Source: Clostridiales bacterium (GTDB lineage Bacteria; Bacillota; Clostridia; Saccharofermentanales; Saccharofermentanaceae). Taken from it: a DNA stretch of 10,982 bases. Made by a program: the position numbers and the translations under genes. Below are positions 1 through 7,485 of the stretch, in pieces. Every line of letters begins with the position of its first letter. Position 1 is the first letter of the stretch. The notes beneath the pieces are model-generated. The model had not been told where the DNA came from, did no database searches, and saw only the letters and a list, made by a program, of their open reading frames with translations. Where the stretch lies: positions 1 through 10,982 of the forward strand of contig JAFGGR010000102.1 in assembly GCA_016930475.1 (NCBI GenBank), written 5' to 3'.

Positions 1-1117
1 GATCCATCGACCGGAAGTCAAAGTTGGTCATGCCGATCTCTTGTCCCTGATAGATAAAGGGGGTACCGCGAAGGCAGAGGAGAAGGGCACACAGCATCTT
101 GGCGGATTCGGCATGAAAGTTCTTATCGTCGCCGAATCGCGAGACACTTCGTGGCTGATCGTGATTCTCAAAATAATTGGCATTCCAATCGAGCGCGTTC
201 TGCCACTTTGCGATGACTTCACAGAACTTTTGCGGCTTAAAACGCTTCTTGAACCACTTTACAATCGTCGAATCGGTATCCATATGCTCAAAAGAAAAGA
301 GCATATCGAGTTCTTCCCGGGAGGGATCGGAGAGGTCGAATGCGGTCTTGGGCGTGACCATGACGGTCTCGCCGACGGTAAAGCAATCGAACTGAGACAG
401 GACGTCGTGCCGGAGCTCCCGAAGGATCCCGTGCGTTCCTTCACAGGTCAGGTAATGCTCCTGTCCGGTCAGGATAAAGCGCTTGCGACCATCTTCCAGA
501 GAGTCCTTGAAAATGACGTTGATGACGTCGCAACGGAAGCCGGAGACCCCCTTTTCGAGCCAAAAGCGCATGATGTCCTTTATTTCCTCAATGACCTTGG
601 GATTTCGGTAATTGAGATCCGGTTGTTTTTTCGAAAAGAGGTGCAGGAAATATTTATCGCTTCGCTCGTCGTATTCCCAACAGTCCTCCGCAAAAAAGCT
701 CGTCCAGTTATTGGGCTTCTTGCCGTCTTTGCCCGGACGCCAGATATAGTAGTCGCGGTACGGGCTTTCCGGATCGCGGCTTTGCTTAAACCACTCATGC
801 TCGTCGGAGGTGTGGTTGATGACCAGATCCATAATGATCTTGATATCAAGCTTTTGTGCCAGCTCCAGTAGTTTGTCCATCTCCTCCATGGTGCCGAAAT
901 CGGGATGGATGCTCCGGTAGTCGCTGATGTCATATCCGTTATCGTCGTTCGGTGAGCGATAGACCGGCGAAAGCCAGATCATTCCGATGCCGAGTTCTTT
1001 CAAATAATGGAGTCTCTTGATGATGCCCCGAAGATCGCCGATGCCGTTCCCGTCGGTGTCCTGAAAGCTTCTGGGATAGATTTGATAAGCAACCCGGTCA
1101 CGCCACCATGTTTTCAT
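1..1117 (-). CDS. Oligo-1,6-glucosidase / alpha-glucosidase, GH13 (3' end cut by window edge)
   Basis: A cytoplasmic GH13 enzyme that hydrolyses short alpha-glucosides, probably alpha-1,6-linked isomalto-oligosaccharides. The visible 372 residues begin MKTWWRDRVAYQIYPRSF, typical of the GH13_31 group. They carry the four GH13 regions: region I DLVINH, region II GFRCDVIN with the nucleophile at D197, region III GETVM with the acid/base at E250, and region IV FENHDQ with the transition-state Asp at D320. Spacing matches B. cereus oligo-1,6-glucosidase (199/255/329). The Val after the nucleophile (V198) is the residue linked in this family to alpha-1,6 preference; alpha-1,4 enzymes tend to have Ala or Thr. 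No signal peptide is seen. The ATG is preceded by a GGGGTGG ribosome site. The family is usually about 550 residues, so roughly a third lies outside the window. Trehalose-6-phosphate hydrolase (treC) or dextran glucosidase are alternatives; the missing C-terminus and neighbours would help decide. Confidence 0.93.
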   Translation of the reverse strand, partial: MKTWWRDRVAYQIYPRSFQDTDGNGIGDLRGIIKRLHYLKELGIGMIWLSPVYRSPNDDNGYDISDYRSIHPDFGTMEEMDKLLELAQKLDIKIIMDLVINHTSDEHEWFKQSRDPESPYRDYYIWRPGKDGKKPNNWTSFFAEDCWEYDERSDKYFLHLFSKKQPDLNYRNPKVIEEIKDIMRFWLEKGVSGFRCDVINVIFKDSLEDGRKRFILTGQEHYLTCEGTHGILRELRHDVLSQFDCFTVGETVMVTPKTAFDLSDPSREELDMLFSFEHMDTDSTIVKWFKKRFKPQKFCEVIAKWQNALDWNANYFENHDQPRSVSRFGDDKNFHAESAKMLCALLLCLRGTPFIYQGQEIGMTNFDFRSMD

Positions 1118-1152
1118 GAACGCCACCCCGATTCGAAAATAATCTTAGTTTC

Positions 1153-1181
1153 ATTCTACCTTTCCGACATTCCTTCGTAAA
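1153..1181 (-). promoter_or_regulatory. Candidate sigma-A promoter for the alpha-glucosidase gene
   Basis: Read on the minus strand: TTTACG (1181-1176, 4/6 to consensus), a 17-bp spacer, and TAGAAT (1158-1153, 5/6). This places a start near 1146 and gives a leader of about 30 nt before the ATG at 1117. An imperfect inverted repeat (CTACcTTTCC at 1156-1165 against GGAAAgaGTAG around 1183-1193) overlaps it and could be an operator. Inferred from motif match only. Confidence 0.42.
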
Positions 1182-1338
1182 GGGAAAGAGTAGCGGATAT
1201 GAGGATTTGCGGAATTCTCTTCATGGGTATATCCTGCTGTGAAGGAAGGCTGAGACAAGAAGATGCCTTTCGTGTCGGTTCCATAAGCCGCGAGGGAAAA
1301 CGTCTGTGGTTTTTGTGCAAGTTATCTCGAATCCTTGC

Positions 1339-1367
1339 TTGAAAAGAGAAGGCAAAAAGGATATCAT
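1339..1367 (+). promoter_or_regulatory. Candidate sigma-A promoter for feoAB
   Basis: TTGAAA (1339-1344, 4/6 to TTGACA), an exact 17-bp spacer, and TATCAT (1362-1367, 4/6 to TATAAT). The predicted start is about 1373-1375, immediately before the palindrome at 1377-1392. The leader to the feoA ATG would be about 65 nt. Confidence 0.55.
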
Positions 1368-1376
1368 TAACTTAGG

Positions 1377-1392
1377 GTTAGACGAGTCTAAC
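1377..1392. promoter_or_regulatory. Palindromic operator candidate for iron/metal control of feoAB
   Basis: GTTAGAC-GA-GTCTAAC, perfect 7-bp arms around a 2-bp centre, located at about +3 to +18 of the predicted feoAB transcript, where a bound repressor would block initiation. It is preceded by another TTAGG (1372-1376). The TTAG...CTAA core resembles sites of DtxR/IdeR/MntR-type metalloregulators (DtxR consensus TTAGGTTAGSCTAACCTAA) more than the classic Fur box (GATAATGATAATCATTATC). The regulator itself is not in the window, so the identity is inference. Confidence 0.55.
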
Positions 1393-1439
1393 ATTTTACA
1401 TCATAAATAGCATTCAGATTGCATAAGGACGTGATTCAA

Positions 1440-1757
1440 ATGACATTAAAAGATCTTGAAGTCGGCGGAGCGGGAGTCATCGTAGCGGTACACGGTCAAG
1501 GTGCGTTAAGGGACCGTTTGTTGGATATGGGGCTGACGCCCAGGACCCGGGTAATGATCCGGAAGACGGCACCGATGGGAGACCCGATCGAGATTTCACT
1601 TCGTTGTTATGAGCTGACCTTGCGCAAAGAGGATGCGGCGAATATAGAGATCATTCGAGACGGGATTGCTCCGACATGCAGAAGACCACAACGGAGAAAC
1701 CGGGGAGCTTTTCGCGGTTTCGGACGTAAGAGTCGCCCGGAGGAGTCCGAAGTATGA
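1440..1757 (+). CDS. feoA: FeoA, SH3-like partner of the ferrous iron transporter
   Basis: A small cytoplasmic SH3-like protein thought to bind FeoB and support Fe(II) uptake. Residues 1-72 carry the FeoA pattern: LKDLEVGGAGVIVAV, then LRDRLLDMGLTPRT and APMGDPIEI, ending in LRKEDAANIEI. The ATG at 1440 is preferred over in-frame TTG 1419 and GTG 1431, because TAAGGA (1424-1429) lies 10 nt before it. The product is 105 residues, whereas FeoA is usually about 75-80. The extra 30 or so C-terminal residues are strongly basic (CRRPQRRNRG, then FGRKSR) and end in an acidic EESEV; I know no function for this tail. The TGA stop overlaps the feoB ATG (ATGA), so the two are translationally coupled. 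Confidence 0.93.
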   Translation: MTLKDLEVGGAGVIVAVHGQGALRDRLLDMGLTPRTRVMIRKTAPMGDPIEISLRCYELTLRKEDAANIEIIRDGIAPTCRRPQRRNRGAFRGFGRKSRPEESEV

Positions 1758-3760
1758 ACATTGCATTAGTTGGTAATCAGAATTCCGGTAAGACGACGCT
1801 TTTCAACCAGTTGACCGGTTCCAATCAACATGTCGGGAATTTTCCGGGCGTTACGGTGGAACGCAAAGAGGGTACCGTACGCTACAAAAAGGAAATGAAT
1901 GTCGTCGATCTGCCGGGGATCTATTCCCTTGCGCCTTACTCCAGCGAGGAGAAGGTGGCAAGGGATTTTATCGTGAAGAATAAGCCGGACGGCATCATCA
2001 ACATCGTTGACGCGAGTAATATCGAGCGGAACCTTTACCTCAGCATGCAATTGATCGAGATTCACGTTCCGATGGTCATCGCGCTCAACATGATGGATGA
2101 GGTGCGGGAGAGTGGCGGAACCATAAAGATCGAAGAATTAAGCTGTTGTTTAGGGGTTCCGGTCGTCCCGATCTCCGCAAGTAAGAATGAAGGGATTGCG
2201 GAACTCATCGAGGTCGCGTACAAGACGTTTCGGGACAGAGTTTACCCCCAACAGACCGACTATTGTGCGGGCGAGGTGCACCGCACGATCCACTCGATCG
2301 CCCATTTGATCGAGGATCACGCGGAGCGAGTCGGCGTTCCGGCGAAATTTATCGCCACGAAGCTTGTTGAGGGAGATATTTCGCTTCGGGACGAGTTGGA
2401 ATTGAACAGCAACGAGATCGATATGATCGATCACGCTGTTAAAGAAATGGAAGACGAATTGAAAACAGATCGGAAGTCCGCCATTGCGGATATGCGGTAT
2501 TCGTACATCGAAAAGGTGGTTGCGGGCTCTGTTGTTCGACCCGGTGTCGACCGAAGCAGGGAGCGGACGCTTCGGATCGACCGGCTTCTGACGAACAAGT
2601 ATTTGGCGATCCCCATTTTTCTTTCCATTATGGGGTTGATTTTCTGGCTGACTTTCGGCGTGATCGGAAGTTTTCTGAGCGATATACTGGGGGAGGGGAT
2701 CGACGGCTTGTCCGAATTGGTTCGCCGGGCCATGGAAAGTGTAGCGGTGAATCCGACGGTCATATCGCTCGTTACGGACGGTGTCTTTTCGGGAGTCGGG
2801 AGCGTTCTGACCTTTATTCCGACGATCATTTTATTATTTTTCTTCCTCTCGATGCTTGAGGACAGCGGATATATGTCGCGGGTGGCGTTTGTCATGGACA
2901 CACTGCTTCGAAAAATCGGGCTTTCCGGAAGAAGTTTTGTACCGATGTTGATCGGCTTCGGCTGTTCCGTTCCGGCGATCATGTCGACGCGCACACTGCC
3001 GAGCGAGCGCGACCGAAAGATGACGATTTTTCTGGTCCCGTTTATGAGTTGCACGGCGAAACTTCCGATTTACGGGATGTTTACCCTCGCGTTTTTCCCG
3101 AAGCAAGCCGCACTTGTGATGATTTCGCTCTATGTACTGGGCATGGTGTTGGCGGTTCTGACCGGTCTTCTGATGAAGAATTTGATTTTCCGGGGGAAGC
3201 CGGTACCGTTTGTTATGGAACTGCCGAACTATCGTTTGCCGGGGATGAAGTCGGTCTTGATGTTGCTCTGGGACAAGACCAAGGACTTTCTGACCAAAGC
3301 GTTTACGTTGATTTTTATCGCATCGCTGGTCATCTGGGTACTTCGCTCGTTTGATGCGACGCTCAATCTCGTCGCCGATGATTCCGACAGTCTTTTGGCC
3401 GGGATCGGTCGGTTGATCACCCCGGTGTTTGAGCCGCTCGGGTTCGGAAACTGGAAAGCGGTCACCGCACTCCTGACCGGATTTATGGCCAAAGAGGCGG
3501 TTATAAGTACCTTTGCGGTTTTGACCGGCGCCGGTTCTGCGAATCTTCCGGAAGCGCTGAATGCGTTGTTCACGCCGGTATCCGCATACGCTTTTCTGGT
3601 TTTCACGCTCTTATATACTCCTTGCGTCGCGGCGATAGCGACGATGAGGAAGGAATTGAAGAGCCGATTGTTAGCCATTGCGGCAGTCCTGTATCAAACC
3701 GGATTTGCGTGGATCATGGCGTTTCTTTTCTATCAGGTCGGATCGATCATTTTCGGGTGA
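1754..3760 (+). CDS. feoB: FeoB, GTP-gated ferrous iron transporter
   Basis: An inner-membrane Fe(II) importer of 668 residues; E. coli FeoB has 773. The N-terminal G domain has all five GTPase motifs: G1 GNQNSGKTT (7-15), G2 in NFPGVT (29-34), G3 DLPG (52-55), G4 NMMD (112-115) and G5 SASK (141-144). A helical GDI-like stretch follows at about 160-270. The membrane part begins near residue 283. It contains two Gate (nucleoside-recognition) repeats and the conserved cysteine segments GFGCSVPAIMSTR (C404) and PFMSCTAKLPIY (C433), both implicated in iron passage. There is no FeoC downstream. The start is set by the 4-nt overlap with feoA; the ribosome site is inside feoA (CGGAGGAG near 1738-1745). 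The last 28 bp overlap the convergent gene on the other strand. Confidence 0.97.
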   Translation: MNIALVGNQNSGKTTLFNQLTGSNQHVGNFPGVTVERKEGTVRYKKEMNVVDLPGIYSLAPYSSEEKVARDFIVKNKPDGIINIVDASNIERNLYLSMQLIEIHVPMVIALNMMDEVRESGGTIKIEELSCCLGVPVVPISASKNEGIAELIEVAYKTFRDRVYPQQTDYCAGEVHRTIHSIAHLIEDHAERVGVPAKFIATKLVEGDISLRDELELNSNEIDMIDHAVKEMEDELKTDRKSAIADMRYSYIEKVVAGSVVRPGVDRSRERTLRIDRLLTNKYLAIPIFLSIMGLIFWLTFGVIGSFLSDILGEGIDGLSELVRRAMESVAVNPTVISLVTDGVFSGVGSVLTFIPTIILLFFFLSMLEDSGYMSRVAFVMDTLLRKIGLSGRSFVPMLIGFGCSVPAIMSTRTLPSERDRKMTIFLVPFMSCTAKLPIYGMFTLAFFPKQAALVMISLYVLGMVLAVLTGLLMKNLIFRGKPVPFVMELPNYRLPGMKSVLMLLWDKTKDFLTKAFTLIFIASLVIWVLRSFDATLNLVADDSDSLLAGIGRLITPVFEPLGFGNWKAVTALLTGFMAKEAVISTFAVLTGAGSANLPEALNALFTPVSAYAFLVFTLLYTPCVAAIATMRKELKSRLLAIAAVLYQTGFAWIMAFLFYQVGSIIFG

Positions 3761-5517
3761 TCGTTCTCCCGGCTTGCCGGGCCCCTCTTCAATAATTTTC
3801 TTTTCTCCGGATCCTTTTGCAGGGTTTGCTCAATGACGCGAATAAAAGCCTCGGTGATGTCCGGGTCGAACTGCGTGCCCTTGTTGGCGCGAAGCTCGGT
3901 TATTGCCTCGTCCCAGTTCAAACCTGCCTTGTACGGCCGGTCAAAGGTCATGGCGTCAAAGCTGTCTGCGACGGTGAGTACCCGAGAAAGGTAAGGGATC
4001 TCTTTGCCCTTCAAATGATTGGGATATCCGGTGCCGTCGTAACGCTCATGGTGATGAAGGACCAACGGAGCGATTTCGGCCAGGGTGGCGACTTCCTGCA
4101 AGATGTGCGCGCCGACCACGGAATGATCCTTTACGTCCTGCCACTCTTTCTCGTTGAGCGGCGTCGCCTTGTTCAGGACTTTTTCGGACAGGTTGACCTT
4201 GCCGATGTCATGCATGTAAGCCGCAAGAGAAAGGGATTTGCGATCCTCTTCGTCCAAATTGAGTTGACGGGCCAGCGCCTTGGAATACATAGCAACACGC
4301 TCGACGTGCCCGGATGTGTATCGGTCGCGCGCATTGATGATGTTGATGAGGGACTGGAGAGAATTCAGAAGATCGTAGTCGTCCTTATCGATCTCCAGTT
4401 CGATCGTGTCGAGGATGGAGTCGTAAATTTCGACCCGGTTTTTTCGGAAAAGCTTCGCGCGGTAGAGCGCGTCGTCCGCGTTCTTGATCAGATTCAGCGC
4501 GCTTTCGGTCCGGTTGCCCCATTGTGCAATGCCGACCGAAATGGTCATCGGGTCAATTTCGCGAATCTGAGGCCTCTCGAAATTGTCCGCTAACAGCACC
4601 TCGTTTCGAAGGTCGAGGCTTTGAAAGGATTGTCGGATTGCTTCGCCGTATTGCTTCGCATCGTCCTTGTCGAGATTTGGCAGAATAACCGCGAATTCGT
4701 CTCCGCCGTATCGGGCGAGGATCGCACCTTTCGGCTTGTGCTCGTCCATGAGGCGGGCGACGGTGCTCAATAATTTATCTCCGTTCAAGTGTCCGAACCG
4801 GTCATTGAATTCCTTGAATGAGTCGATGTCGAGAAAAAGGAGAGTCAACGGCTGCTTCAAAAAAAGGCAGGATTTGATTTTCTGATTGAGTGCGCTGTGA
4901 AAATAACGATGATTGAAAAGGCCGGTCAGACCGTCAAGGTTGGCCTTTTCCTCGAGCGCTAGGATCCGCTCGCGATCCGTTTTAACAAAACGATCCAGGA
5001 CCCAGATGGTCAGAAAAAGGACGCTAATGGAAATAAGGTCCTTTTCGAGAAAACGGGCGATCGAGGAGAAATAGGAATAGATGAAATCAAGCGCAAATAT
5101 GTAAACGGAAAGGAAAGCGGTGATCGTGTAAGCTTGCCGAAGACCGAGTTGAATGGTGACCGGAACCAGAAAGAGAAGTGCGGCAATAAGAAAATAGCTG
5201 TTGTTTTTGTCGGTAAACCAGATGAGCGCAACTGTCATGAGCAGTAAGAAATACGACTCGATAACCAACAACTGCCGTGTCCCGGTGTCAGTCTCGCGCG
5301 GACGGTACTTCAGAAATGTCCAAGCATATAAGTAGGTCAACGCTACCGAGAAAACAGAAGCGGAGAGGGAAAGGATGAGGACATTGCGGTCGCTCCACTT
5401 TGCTGTGTATTCCTCGATGATTCCACGGACGATAATCAGCGCGGATACTAAAAAATACCCGACCTTAAAGATTGTGAGTATTCGGTTCAGTTTCTCGTCG
5501 TATTTTTTCGCCTGCAA
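3733..5517 (-). CDS. Membrane GGDEF + HD-GYP protein, intact GGDEF motif
   Basis: A 594-residue c-di-GMP protein. About six hydrophobic segments span residues 12-176 (near 12-31, 46-68, 82-101, 106-120, 129-150, 160-176), forming a membrane sensor with no known domain that I recognise. The GGDEF domain (about 190-362) keeps the metal-binding FLDID (D230) and YGGDEF (271-275), so diguanylate cyclase activity is plausible; no RxxD inhibitory site precedes it. The HD-GYP domain (about 388-562) has H404, HDIGK (436-440), H465, HHHER (488-492) and DGTGYP (494-499), as in active c-di-GMP phosphodiesterases. The start is TTG: an in-frame TGA lies three codons upstream (5524-5526) and the next Met is at residue 94. 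An AAAGG site lies 10 nt before the TTG. It follows the PAS-GGDEF-HD-GYP gene by 17 bp, and its ribosome site abuts that gene's stop. Its 3' end overlaps feoB. Confidence 0.92.
   Translation of the reverse strand: MQAKKYDEKLNRILTIFKVGYFLVSALIIVRGIIEEYTAKWSDRNVLILSLSASVFSVALTYLYAWTFLKYRPRETDTGTRQLLVIESYFLLLMTVALIWFTDKNNSYFLIAALLFLVPVTIQLGLRQAYTITAFLSVYIFALDFIYSYFSSIARFLEKDLISISVLFLTIWVLDRFVKTDRERILALEEKANLDGLTGLFNHRYFHSALNQKIKSCLFLKQPLTLLFLDIDSFKEFNDRFGHLNGDKLLSTVARLMDEHKPKGAILARYGGDEFAVILPNLDKDDAKQYGEAIRQSFQSLDLRNEVLLADNFERPQIREIDPMTISVGIAQWGNRTESALNLIKNADDALYRAKLFRKNRVEIYDSILDTIELEIDKDDYDLLNSLQSLINIINARDRYTSGHVERVAMYSKALARQLNLDEEDRKSLSLAAYMHDIGKVNLSEKVLNKATPLNEKEWQDVKDHSVVGAHILQEVATLAEIAPLVLHHHERYDGTGYPNHLKGKEIPYLSRVLTVADSFDAMTFDRPYKAGLNWDEAITELRANKGTQFDPDITEAFIRVIEQTLQKDPEKRKLLKRGPASRENDHPKMIDPT
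3768..3781. terminator. Weak hairpin after feoB
   Basis: CCCGGC-TT-GCCGGG, a perfect 6-bp stem with a tight 2-nt loop 8 bp after the feoB stop, followed by a pyrimidine/T-rich stretch (CCCCTCTTCAATAATTTTC). It lacks an immediate U-run and lies inside the coding end of the opposite gene, so it is at best a weak feoAB terminator. Confidence 0.3.
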
Positions 5518-5534
5518 TTCCGTTCAGCCTTTCT

Positions 5535-7304
5535 CTAGATGTCCCATGGTTCCAAATCCCACTCATAGCTCAGAACCACTTTCAAGAATGCGTCAACGAT
5601 AACGGGGTCGTAAAGGGTACCCGAGCCGGCGCGAATTTCCTCCGCGGCTTGCTCGGGGCTGAGAATTTCTCGATAGGAGCGTTTAGAGGTCATAGCATCG
5701 AAACTGTCCGCTACCGCGATAACGGAAGCATTCCGCGGAATGGCGTCGCCTTTGAGACCCTTGGGGTATCCCGAACCGTCCCAACGCTCGTGGTGATACA
5801 AGACCGCTTCTGCGATCTCCGCGATATCGTAGGAGGAACGGAGGATGCGACATCCGATCTCCGGGTGAGTGTGGATCACTTCGATGTCCTCGGGATTCAA
5901 ATTCTCCGAACTGCTCAACAGGCGGTCGTCAATGGCGATTTTTCCGATGTCGTGCAAAAAGCCCGCCAGATTGAGGAGGTTGACCTCGATAACGGGTAAA
6001 TTCAGTTCTTTTGCAATCTTTTTACACAGCTCACCGACCCTCTTGGAGTGCGCCTCTTCGCGCGGATTCTTCTCGTGAAGGGTATGCATGATCGTCTTGA
6101 TGATCGTGTTGCGCATGCTCTTGCTCTCGGCGATCTTACTTTTATTCATATGATCCTCGGCGGCCTTGATCGCGGAAAGGATCGACTCTTCCGCAATGGT
6201 TTTGGTTGCGATGCCGAACGATATGTCGACCGGGATCGCATTGACTTGCGTCTGGGCAAGTACAAGCTTGATTCGAGAAATGAGTTCGTCGGCCTCGCTT
6301 TCAGAGGTGTTGGGCATAAGAACCATGAACTCGTCACTGCCCCAACGGGATACGATGCCCCGACCTTCGCAGATCTCCGATATGATATCGGCTCCTTTCT
6401 TAAGGATCGAATCGCCGACCTGGTGCCCGAACGCGTCATTGACAAGTTTTAATCCGTTGACGTCTCCGAGAACCACCGAAACCGGCAGATTCTCGACCCG
6501 GTCCGTGCGCTTGATGGTTTCTTCGGTATATCTGCGATTGTATAAGCCGGTAAGCAAGTCGTGATAACTGATGTATAGATTGCGGTCCTGAGCTTTCTTC
6601 AGGGGCGTAATGTTGAGGACAAAGCAGGTAAGGCCAATCACATCCCGATTTTTGTCGATGATCGGAGAGTAGTACTTTTGCCAATAGGAACGGGAATCAT
6701 CAGAATCTCCAAACTCCTCGATCGAGGAGTAAAATTCTCCGGATAAGACTTTATCGAATTCCGCCTTCAGTTTATCCGATCGTTCGGAGTCGTTGATCAT
6801 CGATAAAACGTCGGTGCCGACGACGATTTCTTTTCCCCATACACGGAGCATGGAATACTTGTGACGGCTGTTAAATGCCGTATACCGATATTCCCGGTCC
6901 AGCGAAAAAACCATGATATCCGGCGAACTTTCCAAGACGGAAGAAAATATCGTGTTCGTGTTATCCAGTTCGGCGTTCAGTACGTCCCTGCCAATTTTGA
7001 GTCCGGCGGCTCGCTTGAGCTCGCGCGACGACTGCCAGAAGATAAAAAGAGAAGTGGCCGTTACAAAAATGAGTCCCTTGATCACACCGACGATGAGCAT
7101 CTGATGTGTATTCGGCAGAAGTGCCTCCGTAACGGTATCGGATACGACGATCCACAGCACACTGATCGCAAGATAAACGAGCGTCATCTTAAGGGCGGGG
7201 ATTACCGCGATAAAATTACTCTGGTATTCCGGCCTTTTGTAAAAAGAGCGAAAAAATGTCGAACATCGTTCGAAAAAGTTTTTACCTTTGGAAGCTTTGG
7301 TCAT
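5535..7304 (-). CDS. Membrane PAS + GGDEF (GSDEF) + HD-GYP protein
   Basis: A 589-residue c-di-GMP protein and first gene of a two-gene operon. Two transmembrane helices (about 36-56 and 70-90) flank a short outside loop with the SDTVTEAL motif seen in many PAS-linked membrane sensors. A PAS domain follows at about 118-236 (SSPDIMVFSLDREYRY ... VLNITPLKKAQ). The GGDEF domain (about 240-392) keeps the metal-binding LGDVNGLK (D281), but its signature is WGSDEF (322-326), with the second Gly changed to Ser; no RxxD site is present. Cyclase activity is therefore doubtful, and it may act as a GTP-binding regulator of the HD-GYP part. The HD-GYP domain (about 395-575) is complete: H419, HDIGK (451-455), H480, HHER (504-507), DGSGYP (509-514). 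The likely net role is a c-di-GMP phosphodiesterase tuned by PAS and GTP, by inference. The ATG has GTGGGGT upstream. Confidence 0.92.
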   Translation of the reverse strand: MTKASKGKNFFERCSTFFRSFYKRPEYQSNFIAVIPALKMTLVYLAISVLWIVVSDTVTEALLPNTHQMLIVGVIKGLIFVTATSLFIFWQSSRELKRAAGLKIGRDVLNAELDNTNTIFSSVLESSPDIMVFSLDREYRYTAFNSRHKYSMLRVWGKEIVVGTDVLSMINDSERSDKLKAEFDKVLSGEFYSSIEEFGDSDDSRSYWQKYYSPIIDKNRDVIGLTCFVLNITPLKKAQDRNLYISYHDLLTGLYNRRYTEETIKRTDRVENLPVSVVLGDVNGLKLVNDAFGHQVGDSILKKGADIISEICEGRGIVSRWGSDEFMVLMPNTSESEADELISRIKLVLAQTQVNAIPVDISFGIATKTIAEESILSAIKAAEDHMNKSKIAESKSMRNTIIKTIMHTLHEKNPREEAHSKRVGELCKKIAKELNLPVIEVNLLNLAGFLHDIGKIAIDDRLLSSSENLNPEDIEVIHTHPEIGCRILRSSYDIAEIAEAVLYHHERWDGSGYPKGLKGDAIPRNASVIAVADSFDAMTSKRSYREILSPEQAAEEIRAGSGTLYDPVIVDAFLKVVLSYEWDLEPWDI

Positions 7305-7345
7305 AACGGATACCCCACAACCCCGCTGAAGTTATTATTAATAAT

Positions 7346-7374
7346 ATTATATAGCAGGAATGTGAATGAAATAA
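7346..7374 (-). promoter_or_regulatory. Candidate promoter for the c-di-GMP operon
   Basis: On the minus strand a perfect TATAAT (7351-7346) lies in a very AT-rich stretch (7331-7353). At 17 bp upstream is a poor -35, TTATTT (7374-7369). The predicted start is near 7339, giving a leader of about 35 nt before the ATG at 7304. The -10 is good and the -35 weak. No c-di-GMP riboswitch-like structure is visible in this leader, which would be too short to hold one. Confidence 0.42.
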
Positions 7375-7485
7375 AGCCAAAAGTTCTTATGAGCATGATT
7401 TGATCCCGACAAGAGCGCCTGCGTTGACAATATCCCTTGTCTCCGATCCTCGAAAAGATTCATCCGCTGCCTTCCGGATCTTGCG

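Larger units (their letters stand above)
1118..1439. other. Divergent intergenic region, alpha-glucosidase / feoA
   Basis: 322 bp without a convincing gene. It holds a minus-strand promoter candidate (1153-1181), a plus-strand promoter candidate (1339-1367) and the palindrome at 1377-1392. In the middle (about 1200-1335) I see no RNA structure, repeat or credible reading frame; the only open stretch there is a 39-codon frame without a ribosome site. Confidence 0.7.

Noticed and set aside
41..871. Long plus-strand open frame opposite the alpha-glucosidase gene
   Set aside because: It is antisense to a coding region with all four GH13 motifs in one frame; the plus frame shows no recognisable domain and no ribosome site.
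1223..1342. 39-codon plus-strand frame in the alpha-glucosidase / feoA gap
   Set aside because: It has no ribosome binding site and overlaps the -35 of the feoAB promoter; the peptide has no recognisable feature.
3817..4593. 258-residue plus-strand frame opposite the GGDEF/HD-GYP gene
   Set aside because: Shadow of the HD-GYP and GGDEF coding sequence; no domain, no ribosome site, wrong direction for its surroundings.
7305..7345. c-di-GMP riboswitch in the leader of the GGDEF/HD-GYP operon
   Set aside because: The predicted leader is only about 35 nt and AT-rich; no GEMM-like stems can be drawn.
7400..7485. Terminator for the nuclease gene
   Set aside because: Only a weak ATCCG/CGGAT stem with an 8-nt loop and a short T-rich stretch is present, not enough to call.
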